In this document: one piece after another, positions 57,000 through 64,000 of the stretch
Layout of the letters: every line of letters starts with the position of its first letter
How positions within the stretch are numbered: position 1 is the stretch's first letter
From: Teichococcus coralli
Lineage (GTDB): Bacteria > Pseudomonadota > Alphaproteobacteria > Acetobacterales > Acetobacteraceae
Reading direction: 5' to 3'
DNA length: 64,000 nucleotides
NCBI RefSeq assembly: GCF_009829925.1
Contig: NZ_SNVJ01000002.1
Location: 287,377-351,376 of the forward strand
The notes under the pieces: model-generated
Databases searched by the model: none
Told to the model about the DNA's origin: nothing
What the model saw: the letters and a program-made list of their open reading frames with translations, nothing else
Program-made: the position numbers and the translations under genes

Positions 57000-58061
57000 G
57001 TGGCGACTGCCTCCACCAGCGACTTCCTGGTGCTGGACGGGGTGGCCAAGAGCTACGGCCCCGTCCAGGCGGTGCACGACGTCTCGGTACGGGTGGCCCA
57101 GGGCGAGTTCCTGGGCCTGCTCGGCCCCTCCGGCTGCGGCAAGACCACCACGCTGCAGATGATCGCCGGCTTCGAGGCGCCGAGCGCCGGCCAGATCCTG
57201 CTCGAAGGCCGCGCGCTGGCGGGCATTCCCGCCAGCAAGCGCAACATCGGGCTGGTGTTTCAGTCCTATGCGCTGTTCCCGCACATGACGGTGGCGGAGA
57301 ACGTCGCCTTCGGGCTGGAGATGCGCCGCGTGCCGAAGCCGGAACGGCAAGCCCGCGTCGCGCGCGCGCTGGATCTTGTGCACCTCACCCATCTGGCCGA
57401 CCGCTTCCCGCGCCAGATGTCCGGTGGCCAGCAGCAGCGCGTGGCGCTGGCCCGCGCGCTGGTGATCGAGCCGCGCCTGCTGCTGCTCGACGAGCCGCTC
57501 TCCAACCTCGACGCCAAGCTGCGCGAGGAGATGCAGGTGGAGCTGCGCGAGGTGCAGCGGCGCGTCGGCGTCACCACCATCCTGGTCACGCATGACCAGC
57601 AGGAGGCGATGGCGCTCTGCGACCGCGTCGCCGTCATGCAGGGCGGCCGCATCGTGCAGATCGACGCGCCCTGGCGCGCCTATGACGCGCCGGCCGACCC
57701 CTTCGTGGCCGATTTCCTCGGCCGCTCGAACCGGCTGCTGGCGAAGCTCGATGGCGGCGCGGCGGAAGCCGCCGGCCACCGCTTCCCCCTCCCCGCGCCG
57801 CTCGCCGCGCTGCGCGGCGAGGTGGCGCTGGCGATCCGCCCGGAGCGGCTGCGCATCCTCCCCGCCGGCCAGCCCGGCCTGCCCGGCATGGTGCATTCGC
57901 GCGTGTTTCTCGGCGGCTTCTGGCTGGTGCGGGTGGAGACCCCCTGCGGCGACATGCTGGTGACGGTGCAGAACACCGGCACCCCGCCCGCCGAGGAGGG
58001 CGCCGCCGTGGCGCTGGACTGGGACGCGCACAGCCTGCGGCGGCTGGAGGCGGTGGCATGA
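57000..58061 (+). CDS. PotA-like ABC transporter ATPase
   Basis: A 353-aa ATPase: Walker A GPSGCGKTT (42-50), signature MSGGQQQRVAL, Walker B LLLLDEPLSNLD, and a C-terminal TOBE domain from about residue 270. The start is GTG, 2 nt after the previous stop. The stop overlaps the first permease gene by 4 nt. Confidence 0.95.
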   Translation: MATASTSDFLVLDGVAKSYGPVQAVHDVSVRVAQGEFLGLLGPSGCGKTTTLQMIAGFEAPSAGQILLEGRALAGIPASKRNIGLVFQSYALFPHMTVAENVAFGLEMRRVPKPERQARVARALDLVHLTHLADRFPRQMSGGQQQRVALARALVIEPRLLLLDEPLSNLDAKLREEMQVELREVQRRVGVTTILVTHDQQEAMALCDRVAVMQGGRIVQIDAPWRAYDAPADPFVADFLGRSNRLLAKLDGGAAEAAGHRFPLPAPLAALRGEVALAIRPERLRILPAGQPGLPGMVHSRVFLGGFWLVRVETPCGDMLVTVQNTGTPPAEEGAAVALDWDAHSLRRLEAVA

Positions 58062-58921
58062 GCGCCTCCCGCTTCGCCCCCGCCGCGCTCTCGGCGCCCG
58101 CGGTGCTGGCGCTGGGCGTGGCGCTGCTGCTGCCGCTCGGCGGCATCGCGCTGCTCAGCTTCCAGGGCTTCGACTTCGACAAGGGCATCATCCCGCGCTG
58201 GGACCTCGCCAACTACGCCTCCCTGGCCACCGACTCCCTCTTCCTGGAGGCGCTGGCGCGAACCTTCCGCATCGCCGTGATCGTCACCGTGATCTGCCTC
58301 GCCATCGGCGTGCCGGAGGCCTGGATCATCCACCGGATGGCGCCGCGCTGGCGCGGGCTGATGCTGCTGGTGGTGGTCGGGCCGCTGCTGGTCTCGGTGG
58401 TGGTGCGCACCTTCGGCTGGATGGTGCTGCTCGGCGGCAACGGGCTGATCAACCAGGGGCTTCGCGCGCTCGGCGTGCCCGGCGCGCCCTTCCGCATGAT
58501 GTTCACCGAGTTCGCCATCATCCTCGGCCTGGTGCATGTGATGGTGCCGCTGGTGGTGCTGGCGGTCTGGGCCAGCCTGGGGCGGCTCGATCCCGCCCTC
58601 GCCCGCGCCGCCGAGAGCCTGGGCGCCGGCCGCCTCACCGCCTTCCGCCGCGTGGTGCTGCCCAACATCATGCCCGGCATCCTGGCCGGTGCGCTGATGG
58701 TCTTCTGCCTCTCCGCCTCCGCCTTCGCCACCCCGGCCATGCTGGGCGGGCGGCGCCTGAAGGTGGTCTCCAGCATGACCTACACGGAGTTCCTGAACAC
58801 GCTGAACTGGCCGCTTGGCGCCGCCATCGCCGTGCTGCTGCTGCTCGCCATCCTCGCCGTGACGCTGCTCTGGACGCGCCTTGTCGAGCGCCGCGCGCTG
58901 CGCCGCCTGGGAGTGGGCTGA
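58058..58921 (+). CDS. PotB-like ABC permease
   Basis: A 287-aa permease with about six membrane helices. The EAA loop reads ARAAESLGAGRLTAFRRVVLPNIMPG. VVVRTFGWMVLLGGNGLIN is typical of the PotB group. It starts with an ATGA overlap on the ATPase gene. Confidence 0.94.
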   Translation: MSASRFAPAALSAPAVLALGVALLLPLGGIALLSFQGFDFDKGIIPRWDLANYASLATDSLFLEALARTFRIAVIVTVICLAIGVPEAWIIHRMAPRWRGLMLLVVVGPLLVSVVVRTFGWMVLLGGNGLINQGLRALGVPGAPFRMMFTEFAIILGLVHVMVPLVVLAVWASLGRLDPALARAAESLGAGRLTAFRRVVLPNIMPGILAGALMVFCLSASAFATPAMLGGRRLKVVSSMTYTEFLNTLNWPLGAAIAVLLLLAILAVTLLWTRLVERRALRRLGVG

Positions 58922-58922
58922 G

Positions 58923-59732
58923 ATGCCGCGCAACGACCGCAACGGCGCGGTGGCCATCGGCTTCCACCTGCTGTTCATCGCCTTCATCCTGGCGCCGCTG
59001 GTGGTGGTGGTGCTGGTCTCCTTCACCGACAAGGGCTTCCTGGCCATGCCCTTCGGCGGCGCCTCGCTGCGCTGGTGGTGGGCGATCGGCGACAACCCGC
59101 GCTTCCTGGAGAGCTTCTGGTTCAGCCTGCAACTGGCCTTCGTCACCGCCACTCTGGCGGCCCTGGTGGCGGTGCCGGCGGCACTGGCCATCGTGCGCTT
59201 CCGCTTCCCGGGGCGGGAGGCGCTGATGGCCCTGCTCGCCTCGCCGCTGATGATCCCGCATGTGGTGCTTGGCGTGGCGCTGCTGCGCTTCTTCGCCGGG
59301 CTCGGGCTGGTCGGCTCCTTCGTGGCGCTGGCGGCGGCGCATCTGGTGGTGGTGGTGCCCTACATGGCGCGGCTGGTGACGGCGGCGCTGGCGGGGCTGG
59401 ACCCGCGCATCGAGCGTGCCGCCGAGAGCCTCGGCGCCGGCCGCCTCGCCGTGTTCCGCCGCATCACCCTGCCGCTGATCCTGCCCGGCGTCGCCGGCGG
59501 CTGGACGCTGGCCTTCATCACCAGCTTCGACGAGCTGACGGTGAGCCTGTTCCTCGCCTCGCCCAGCGCGACGCCGCTCCCGGTGCGGCTCTTCACCTAT
59601 ATCGACCAGATGACCGACCCGCTGGTCGCCTCCGTTTCCGCCGCGCTGATCGCGGTGACAGCGGTGGTGCTGGTGGTGCTGGACCGCTTCTACCCCATCG
59701 ACCGGCTGCTGACCGGGGAGCGCCGCGCATGA
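58923..59732 (+). CDS. PotC-like ABC permease
   Basis: A 269-aa permease with about six helices and the EAA loop ERAAESLGAGRLAVFRRITLPLILPG. LVVVVLVSFTDKGFLAMPFGG is typical of PotC. The ATG lies 1 nt after the previous stop. It is followed by an ATGA overlap with the oxidoreductase gene. Confidence 0.94.
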   Translation: MPRNDRNGAVAIGFHLLFIAFILAPLVVVVLVSFTDKGFLAMPFGGASLRWWWAIGDNPRFLESFWFSLQLAFVTATLAALVAVPAALAIVRFRFPGREALMALLASPLMIPHVVLGVALLRFFAGLGLVGSFVALAAAHLVVVVPYMARLVTAALAGLDPRIERAAESLGAGRLAVFRRITLPLILPGVAGGWTLAFITSFDELTVSLFLASPSATPLPVRLFTYIDQMTDPLVASVSAALIAVTAVVLVVLDRFYPIDRLLTGERRA

Positions 59733-60850
59733 CACGCCAGAGCTTCGACGCCATCGTCATCGGAGGTGGCCTGGTTGGCGCGGCCATCGCCTATGGCCTG
59801 CAGCGACAGGGCCTCGCCACCCTGCTGCTGGACGAGGGCGACATCGCCTTCCGCGCCAGCCGCGGCAATTTCGGGCTGGTCTGGGTGCAGTCGAAGGGCC
59901 TCGGTGCGCCGCATTACCAGCGCTGGACGCGCGGCTCCGCGCAGGAATGGCCGAAGCTGGCGGCGGAGCTAAAAGAACGCACCGGCATCGGCACCGGGCT
60001 GCAGCAGCCCGGCGGCGTGCATCTCTGCCTTTCCGAGGAGGAGTTCGGGAAGCGCGGCGAGTACATGGCCCGGCTGCAGCGCGAGGCCGGCAACTTCGGG
60101 CTGGAATACCGCATGGTCCGCGGTGCCGAGGCGCGCGACATGCTGCCCGGTCTCGGCCCCCAGGTCGTCGGCATGAGCTGGACGCCCTATGACGGCCATG
60201 CCAGCCCGCTCTACCTGCTGCGGGCGCTGCACACCGGCTTCACCGGCGCCGGCGGCACCTACCAGCCCAACGCCCGCGTTGAAGGCAGCAGCGCCGCGCC
60301 GAACGACTTCAGCGTGGAGGCCGCCGGGCAGCGCTACCGCGCTCCGCGCGTGGTGCTGGCGGCCGGGCTGGGCAACGCCGACCTCGCCCCCCGCTTCGGG
60401 CTCGAAGCCCCGGTGCGGCCGGAGCGCGGCCAGATCCTGGTGACGGAGCGCACGCAGACCGTGTTGCCCATGCCCACCACCACCATCCGGCAGACCGAGG
60501 AAGGCTCCCTGATGCTGGGCGACAGCAAGGAGGATGCCGGCTTCAACCTCGGCCAGTCGCCCGAGGTGATGCGCAAGATCGCCCAACGCGCCGTGCTCTC
60601 CTTCCCCTGGATCGCCAACCTCAACCTCGTGCGGGCGTGGTCGGCGCTGCGCGTCATGGCGCCGGACGGGCTGCCGATCTACGACCAGTCCGAACGCTTC
60701 CCCGGCGCCTTCACCGCCAACTGCCACAGCGGCGTGACGCTGGCCGGCACCCATGCCAACCGCCTGGCGCCGATGATCGCCGCCGGCGCCCTGGAGCCCG
60801 GAATGGCCCCCTTCAGCGCGAGACGCTTCAATGTTCGCTCAGCGGCCTGA
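59729..60850 (+). CDS. DAO-family FAD oxidoreductase, HcnC/opine-oxidase beta-like
   Basis: A 373-aa flavoprotein with the FAD-binding IVIGGGLVGAAIAYGLQRQG at the N terminus, then RASRGNFGLVWVQSKGLG and the C-terminal NCHSGVTLAGTHANRLA. It is the substrate-oxidising subunit type of three-subunit dehydrogenases such as HcnABC, opine oxidases or hydroxyproline dehydrogenase. The next two genes supply the other subunits. Its end overlaps the next gene by 20 nt. Confidence 0.88.
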   Translation: MTRQSFDAIVIGGGLVGAAIAYGLQRQGLATLLLDEGDIAFRASRGNFGLVWVQSKGLGAPHYQRWTRGSAQEWPKLAAELKERTGIGTGLQQPGGVHLCLSEEEFGKRGEYMARLQREAGNFGLEYRMVRGAEARDMLPGLGPQVVGMSWTPYDGHASPLYLLRALHTGFTGAGGTYQPNARVEGSSAAPNDFSVEAAGQRYRAPRVVLAAGLGNADLAPRFGLEAPVRPERGQILVTERTQTVLPMPTTTIRQTEEGSLMLGDSKEDAGFNLGQSPEVMRKIAQRAVLSFPWIANLNLVRAWSALRVMAPDGLPIYDQSERFPGAFTANCHSGVTLAGTHANRLAPMIAAGALEPGMAPFSARRFNVRSAA

Positions 60851-61142
60851 CATCCGCCCCGCCACCGTGGAAGTGCTGGTGGACGGCACCCCGGTCCGCG
60901 TCCCCGAGGGCGCTTCCGCCGCCGCCGCCGTGCTGCTGGCCGGGCTGCCCGCCATCCGCGAAACGCCCGTCACCGGCGCGCCGCGCCTGCCCTACTGCAT
61001 GATGGGCATCTGCTTCGACTGCCTCGCCGAGATCGACGGGGTGGCCAACCGGCAGTCCTGCATGGTGACGGTGCGGCCGGGCATGCAGATCCGCCCGCAG
61101 CGTGGTGCGCGCGAGGCCTATCGCCCGGAGGGGGCGGCATGA
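60831..61142 (+). CDS. Small 2Fe-2S subunit, HcnA-like
   Basis: A 103-aa ferredoxin-like subunit with C56, C61, C64 and C77 (LPYCMMGICFDCLAEIDG, RQSCMV) for a plant-type [2Fe-2S] cluster. It relays electrons between the two flavin subunits. Its stop overlaps the next gene by 4 nt. Confidence 0.92.
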   Translation: MFAQRPDIRPATVEVLVDGTPVRVPEGASAAAAVLLAGLPAIRETPVTGAPRLPYCMMGICFDCLAEIDGVANRQSCMVTVRPGMQIRPQRGAREAYRPEGAA

Positions 61143-62521
61143 GCCTTTCCTACGACCTCGCCATCATCGGCGCCGGCCCGGCGGGCATGAGCGCCGCGCT
61201 GGAGGCGGCCGGGCTGGGCCTCTCCGTGGCCATCATCGACGAGCAGGCGGCGCCCGGCGGGCAGATCTTCCGCGCGGTGGAAGCCGCCGCCGCCGACCCG
61301 GCGCTGACCGGCGAGTACGCGCGCGACGGCGCCGCCCTGGCCCGCCGCTTCCGCGCCATGCCGAACATCGACTATCGGCCGGAGACCACGCTCTGGCACA
61401 TGGATGCCGAGACCGGCCTGCTCTCCCTGCGCGGCGCGCGCGGCAGCGAGACGATCACGGCGGGGCGCGTGCTGCTGGCCACCGGCGCGCAGGAGCGCCC
61501 GGTGCCGATCCCCGGCTGGACGCTGCCCGGCGTGATGACGGCCGGCGCGGCGCAGATCCTGCTCAAGCAGGCCGGCGCCGTGCCCAAGGGCCGCACCGTG
61601 CTGGCCGGCCAGGGGCCGCTGCTCTGGCTACTGGCGGCGCAGCTCGCCCGCGCCGGGGCAGCCCCTGCCCTGCTGCTGGAAACCACCCCGCACGGCGCCT
61701 TGCGCGAGGCGATGCGGGCCGGCGGGCTCTGGCGCGGCCGCGCCATGCTGGCCAAGGGCGCCACGCTGATGCTGGAGGCCCGCCGCGCCGGGATGAAGGT
61801 GGTGCGCGGCGTGCGCAACCTGCGCGCCGAGGGCGACGGCGCGCTGCGCGGCGTGACCTGGGACGGCGGCAGCACCGGTTGCGACACGCTGCTGCTGCAT
61901 GAGGGTGTGATTCCCTCGACCCACATCACCCGCGCGCTCGGGCTGGCGCATGACTGGGACGGCGCGCAGCTCTGCTGGCGGCCAACGCTGGACGAATGGG
62001 GCGCCAGCAGCCATCCGCGCATCGCCGTCGCGGGCGATGGCGGCGGCATCGGCGGCTGGCAGGCGGCGGTGGAAGGCGGCACGCTGGCCGCGCTGGACGC
62101 CGCGCACCGTGTCGGCAAGCTCCCGGCCGAGCAGCGCGACCGCCGCGCCGCCTCGCATCGCCAGGCACGGGACGGCGCCCTGGCGCTGCGGCCCTTCCTC
62201 GACCGGCTCTACGCCCCCGCGCCCACCGTGCTGGCGCCGGCGGATGACGCCACGGTCGTCTGCCGCTGCGAGGAGATCACCGCCGGGCAGGTGCGGCAGG
62301 CGGCGCGGCTCGGCGCCACCGGGCCGAACCAGGCCAAGGCCTATCTGCGTGCCGGCATGGGGCCGTGCCAGGGGCGGATGTGCGGCACCACCGTCGCGGC
62401 GCTGATCGCCGGGACGCGCGGCATCAGCATGGAGGAGGCCGGGGTGCTGCGTCCGCGCGCGCCCTACAAGCCGATCACGGTCGGCGAGCTGGCGGACCTG
62501 CCGGCGGACGAGGCGGTGTGA
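61139..62521 (+). CDS. FAD/NAD-type oxidoreductase with BFD-like Fe-S domain, HcnB-like
   Basis: A 460-aa subunit: N-terminal IIGAGPAGMSAALEAAG for FAD, then APGGQIFR, a second nucleotide-binding region near residue 145, and a C-terminal bacterioferredoxin-like domain with VVCRCEEITAGQVRQ and GPCQGRMCGTT. It is the alpha-type subunit of HcnABC/opine oxidase complexes. It ends the seven-gene operon, with a hairpin after it. Confidence 0.9.
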   Translation: MSLSYDLAIIGAGPAGMSAALEAAGLGLSVAIIDEQAAPGGQIFRAVEAAAADPALTGEYARDGAALARRFRAMPNIDYRPETTLWHMDAETGLLSLRGARGSETITAGRVLLATGAQERPVPIPGWTLPGVMTAGAAQILLKQAGAVPKGRTVLAGQGPLLWLLAAQLARAGAAPALLLETTPHGALREAMRAGGLWRGRAMLAKGATLMLEARRAGMKVVRGVRNLRAEGDGALRGVTWDGGSTGCDTLLLHEGVIPSTHITRALGLAHDWDGAQLCWRPTLDEWGASSHPRIAVAGDGGGIGGWQAAVEGGTLAALDAAHRVGKLPAEQRDRRAASHRQARDGALALRPFLDRLYAPAPTVLAPADDATVVCRCEEITAGQVRQAARLGATGPNQAKAYLRAGMGPCQGRMCGTTVAALIAGTRGISMEEAGVLRPRAPYKPITVGELADLPADEAV

Positions 62522-62527
62522 GGAGAA

Positions 62528-62560
62528 AGCCGGGGTGCCCGTCGGAGGGCGCCCCGGCTT
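62528..62560. terminator. Bidirectional hairpin between convergent genes
   Basis: 12-bp arms AGCCGGGGTGCC and GGCGCCCCGGCT with one G-T pair around an 8-nt loop, after AAA and before TT. It lies just past the operon stop and before the end of the MFS gene. Confidence 0.65.
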
Positions 62561-62570
62561 GGCCGGCGCG

Positions 62571-63767
62571 TCAGCAGGCCTCGAAGGTGGCGGCGGCCGT
62601 CTCCGATCGCTCCAGCACCAGGGAGGCGGCGAAGACCGCGGATCCGGCCAGGGTGAGCACCGCACCGATCGCCCCGGTCGAGGTCCAGCCGAAGCCGGCC
62701 GCGATCACCACGCCGCCGAGCCAGGCGCCGAGCGCGTTGGCAAGGTTGAAGGCCGAGTGGTTCAGCGAGGCCGCGAGCATCTGCGCATCCGGCGCCACGT
62801 CCAGCAGGCGCGTCTGCAATGCCGGGCCGAGCCCCATGCTGGTGGCGCCGATCAGGAAGATGTTGACCGTGACCAGCGGCAGGCTGAAGGGCGTGAAGAG
62901 GAAGCCGAACTGCGCCACCACGCTCAGGGCCAGCATCATGCCGATGGCGCGCATCACGCCGCGGTCCGAAAGCCAGCCGCCGGCCATATTGCCGGCGATC
63001 ATGCCGAGGCCGAAGACAGCCAGCAGGATGGGCACGGTCGTTTTGGCGATGCCGGTCACCTCCGTCAGCGTGGGCACGATGTAGCTGTAGATCGCGAACA
63101 TGCCGCCGAAGCCGATGGCCGCCGTGCCGAGCGCCAGCAGCACCTGCGGGCGCAGCATGGCCCTGATCTCGCGCCGGACGCCGATGCCCGGCCCGGCGCC
63201 GATCACGGGAAGGCAGAGGCGGATCAGGGCGGCGGTGACGAGCGCAATCAGCGCCACGATGCCGAACACCGCCCTCCAGCTCGCGAGCTGGCCGATCCAG
63301 GTGGCGAGCGGCACGCCGATCAGGTTGGCGATGCTGAGGCCGAGGATGACCCGCGCCACCGCGCTGGCCCGCCGGTCCGGCGGCGCCAGGGAGGCGGCCA
63401 CCATGGCGGCGGTGCCGAGATAGGCGCCATGCGGCAGGCCCGCGACCAGACGGGCGGCGAAGGCGCCCAGGAAGTTCGGCGCCAGGGCGCTGGCCAGGTT
63501 GCCGAAGGCGATCAGCAGCGCGAGGCCGACCAGCAGCAGCCTGCGCGGACAGCGGGCGAAGGCCAGGGCAAGCAGCGGCGCCCCCAGGACCACGCCCAGC
63601 GCATAGGCGCTGATGGTGAGTCCCGCCTTCGGCATGCTCACGCCGGTGTCGGCCGCGATCTGCGGCAGCAGGCCCATGGCCGCGAACTCGCTGACGCCGA
63701 GGGAAAGGGCGCCGAGGCACAGGGCCAGTTCGGCGAATCGGGAAGCGCGGGGTGTCGCCAAGGCCAT
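62571..63767 (-). CDS. MFS transporter, AraJ-like
   Basis: A 398-aa exporter, about 12 helices. FAELALCLGALSLGVSEFAAMGLLP in adjacent segments opens helix 1, as in the AraJ/sugar-efflux group, and AGGWLSDRGVM marks the second-half loop. ATG 63767 has GGAG 6 nt upstream and is preferred to ATG 63779. The substrate is unknown. Confidence 0.85.
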   Translation of the reverse strand: MALATPRASRFAELALCLGALSLGVSEFAAMGLLPQIAADTGVSMPKAGLTISAYALGVVLGAPLLALAFARCPRRLLLVGLALLIAFGNLASALAPNFLGAFAARLVAGLPHGAYLGTAAMVAASLAPPDRRASAVARVILGLSIANLIGVPLATWIGQLASWRAVFGIVALIALVTAALIRLCLPVIGAGPGIGVRREIRAMLRPQVLLALGTAAIGFGGMFAIYSYIVPTLTEVTGIAKTTVPILLAVFGLGMIAGNMAGGWLSDRGVMRAIGMMLALSVVAQFGFLFTPFSLPLVTVNIFLIGATSMGLGPALQTRLLDVAPDAQMLAASLNHSAFNLANALGAWLGGVVIAAGFGWTSTGAIGAVLTLAGSAVFAASLVLERSETAAATFEAC

Positions 63768-63946
63768 CAGCGTCTCCATTCCAGGGGAATGGACGCCTCC
63801 TCACCTGGCGCGCCGGCACCAGCGTTGTTGTTGCGCCCTACTTAGCCGCTTCCTGGCCCGCCGAGAAGGTTTGCTGGCAAACCACTTGGCCTCTGGAGGC
63901 GCTTCCCGGCCGCGCAGCATCGAACCGGCAAAAAGAAGATGGGGGT

Positions 63947-63968
63947 CCGGGGGAATTCCTGCCCCCGG
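63947..63968. terminator. Hairpin near the window end
   Basis: Arms CCGGGGG and CCCCCGG around 8 nt. It may end a gene that comes from beyond the window on the minus strand. Confidence 0.4.
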
Positions 63969-63975
63969 CCTTGCG

Positions 63976-64000
63976 TCACGCCGCTTCCAGCTTCTCCTGC
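63976..64000 (-). CDS. Possible C-terminal end of a gene entering from the right
   Basis: The minus strand is open from the window edge to a TGA at 63976-63978, reading QEKLEAA. A hairpin follows directly. Eight codons cannot establish a gene. Confidence 0.2.

Overview
The window is about 70% G+C bacterial chromosome with dense, mostly short-spaced genes. The ATP12-type F1-ATPase assembly chaperone, the CcoNOQP-GHIS cluster, an NsrR/Hmp pair, many periplasmic binding proteins (ABC families and tripartite Bug/TctC type) and the style of the housekeeping genes (guaA, thrS-infC, prfC, glcB) point to an alphaproteobacterium. A Roseomonas-like member of the Acetobacteraceae is the best guess from gene content alone; no rRNA gene is present to confirm it. 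I saw no tRNA, rRNA, CRISPR array, transposase, integrase or phage gene, so this looks like native chromosome rather than an island.

Layout. 0-3.4 kb: nitric-oxide defence (hmp and nsrR, divergent, with two operator-like palindromes between them) and a gamma-glutamyltransferase. 3.5-17.4 kb: malate synthase G, two MFS exporters, an acetyltransferase/M20 hydrolase pair, MgtC, an ATP12-acylphosphatase-glycosyltransferase-like trio, an AapJ-like binding protein, guaA, a DUF1028 protein and a small monooxygenase-fold protein. 17.6-20.1 kb: thrS-infC, where infC appears to begin at a non-ATG/GTG/TTG codon. 20.3-28.4 kb: the complete cbb3 oxidase structural and assembly cluster with overlapping genes, headed by an FNR/FixK-type box shared with a divergent DUF2189 membrane-protein gene. 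29.4-31.1 kb: a cobalt-type nitrile hydratase (alpha, beta, accessory).

31-46 kb: accessory metabolism, with M20 amidohydrolases, two DppA-like and two Bug-type binding proteins without membrane partners, a racemase-like/TauD-like gene pair in which both proteins lack their catalytic residues, prfC, two tandem PRC-barrel secreted proteins and a dCMP-deaminase-like protein. 46.3-52.1 kb: a minus-strand six-gene operon coupling a threonine-synthase-like PLP enzyme and a D-amino-acid-dehydrogenase-like flavoprotein to a polar amino acid ABC transporter. 52.2-54.8 kb: an acetyltransferase and a soluble hybrid histidine kinase with a duplicated PAS domain. 54.8-62.5 kb: a LysR regulator divergent from a seven-gene operon that joins a PotABCD-like importer to a three-subunit HcnABC/opine-oxidase-like dehydrogenase. 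The window closes with an AraJ-like MFS exporter.

The best candidates for undescribed biology are the PotABCD plus trimeric flavin/iron-sulfur oxidase operon, the ThrC-like/DadA/ABC operon, the two-gene pseudoenzyme cassette at 37.3-38.8 kb, and the infC start. Product names rest on motif and family recognition by eye; no database search was run.
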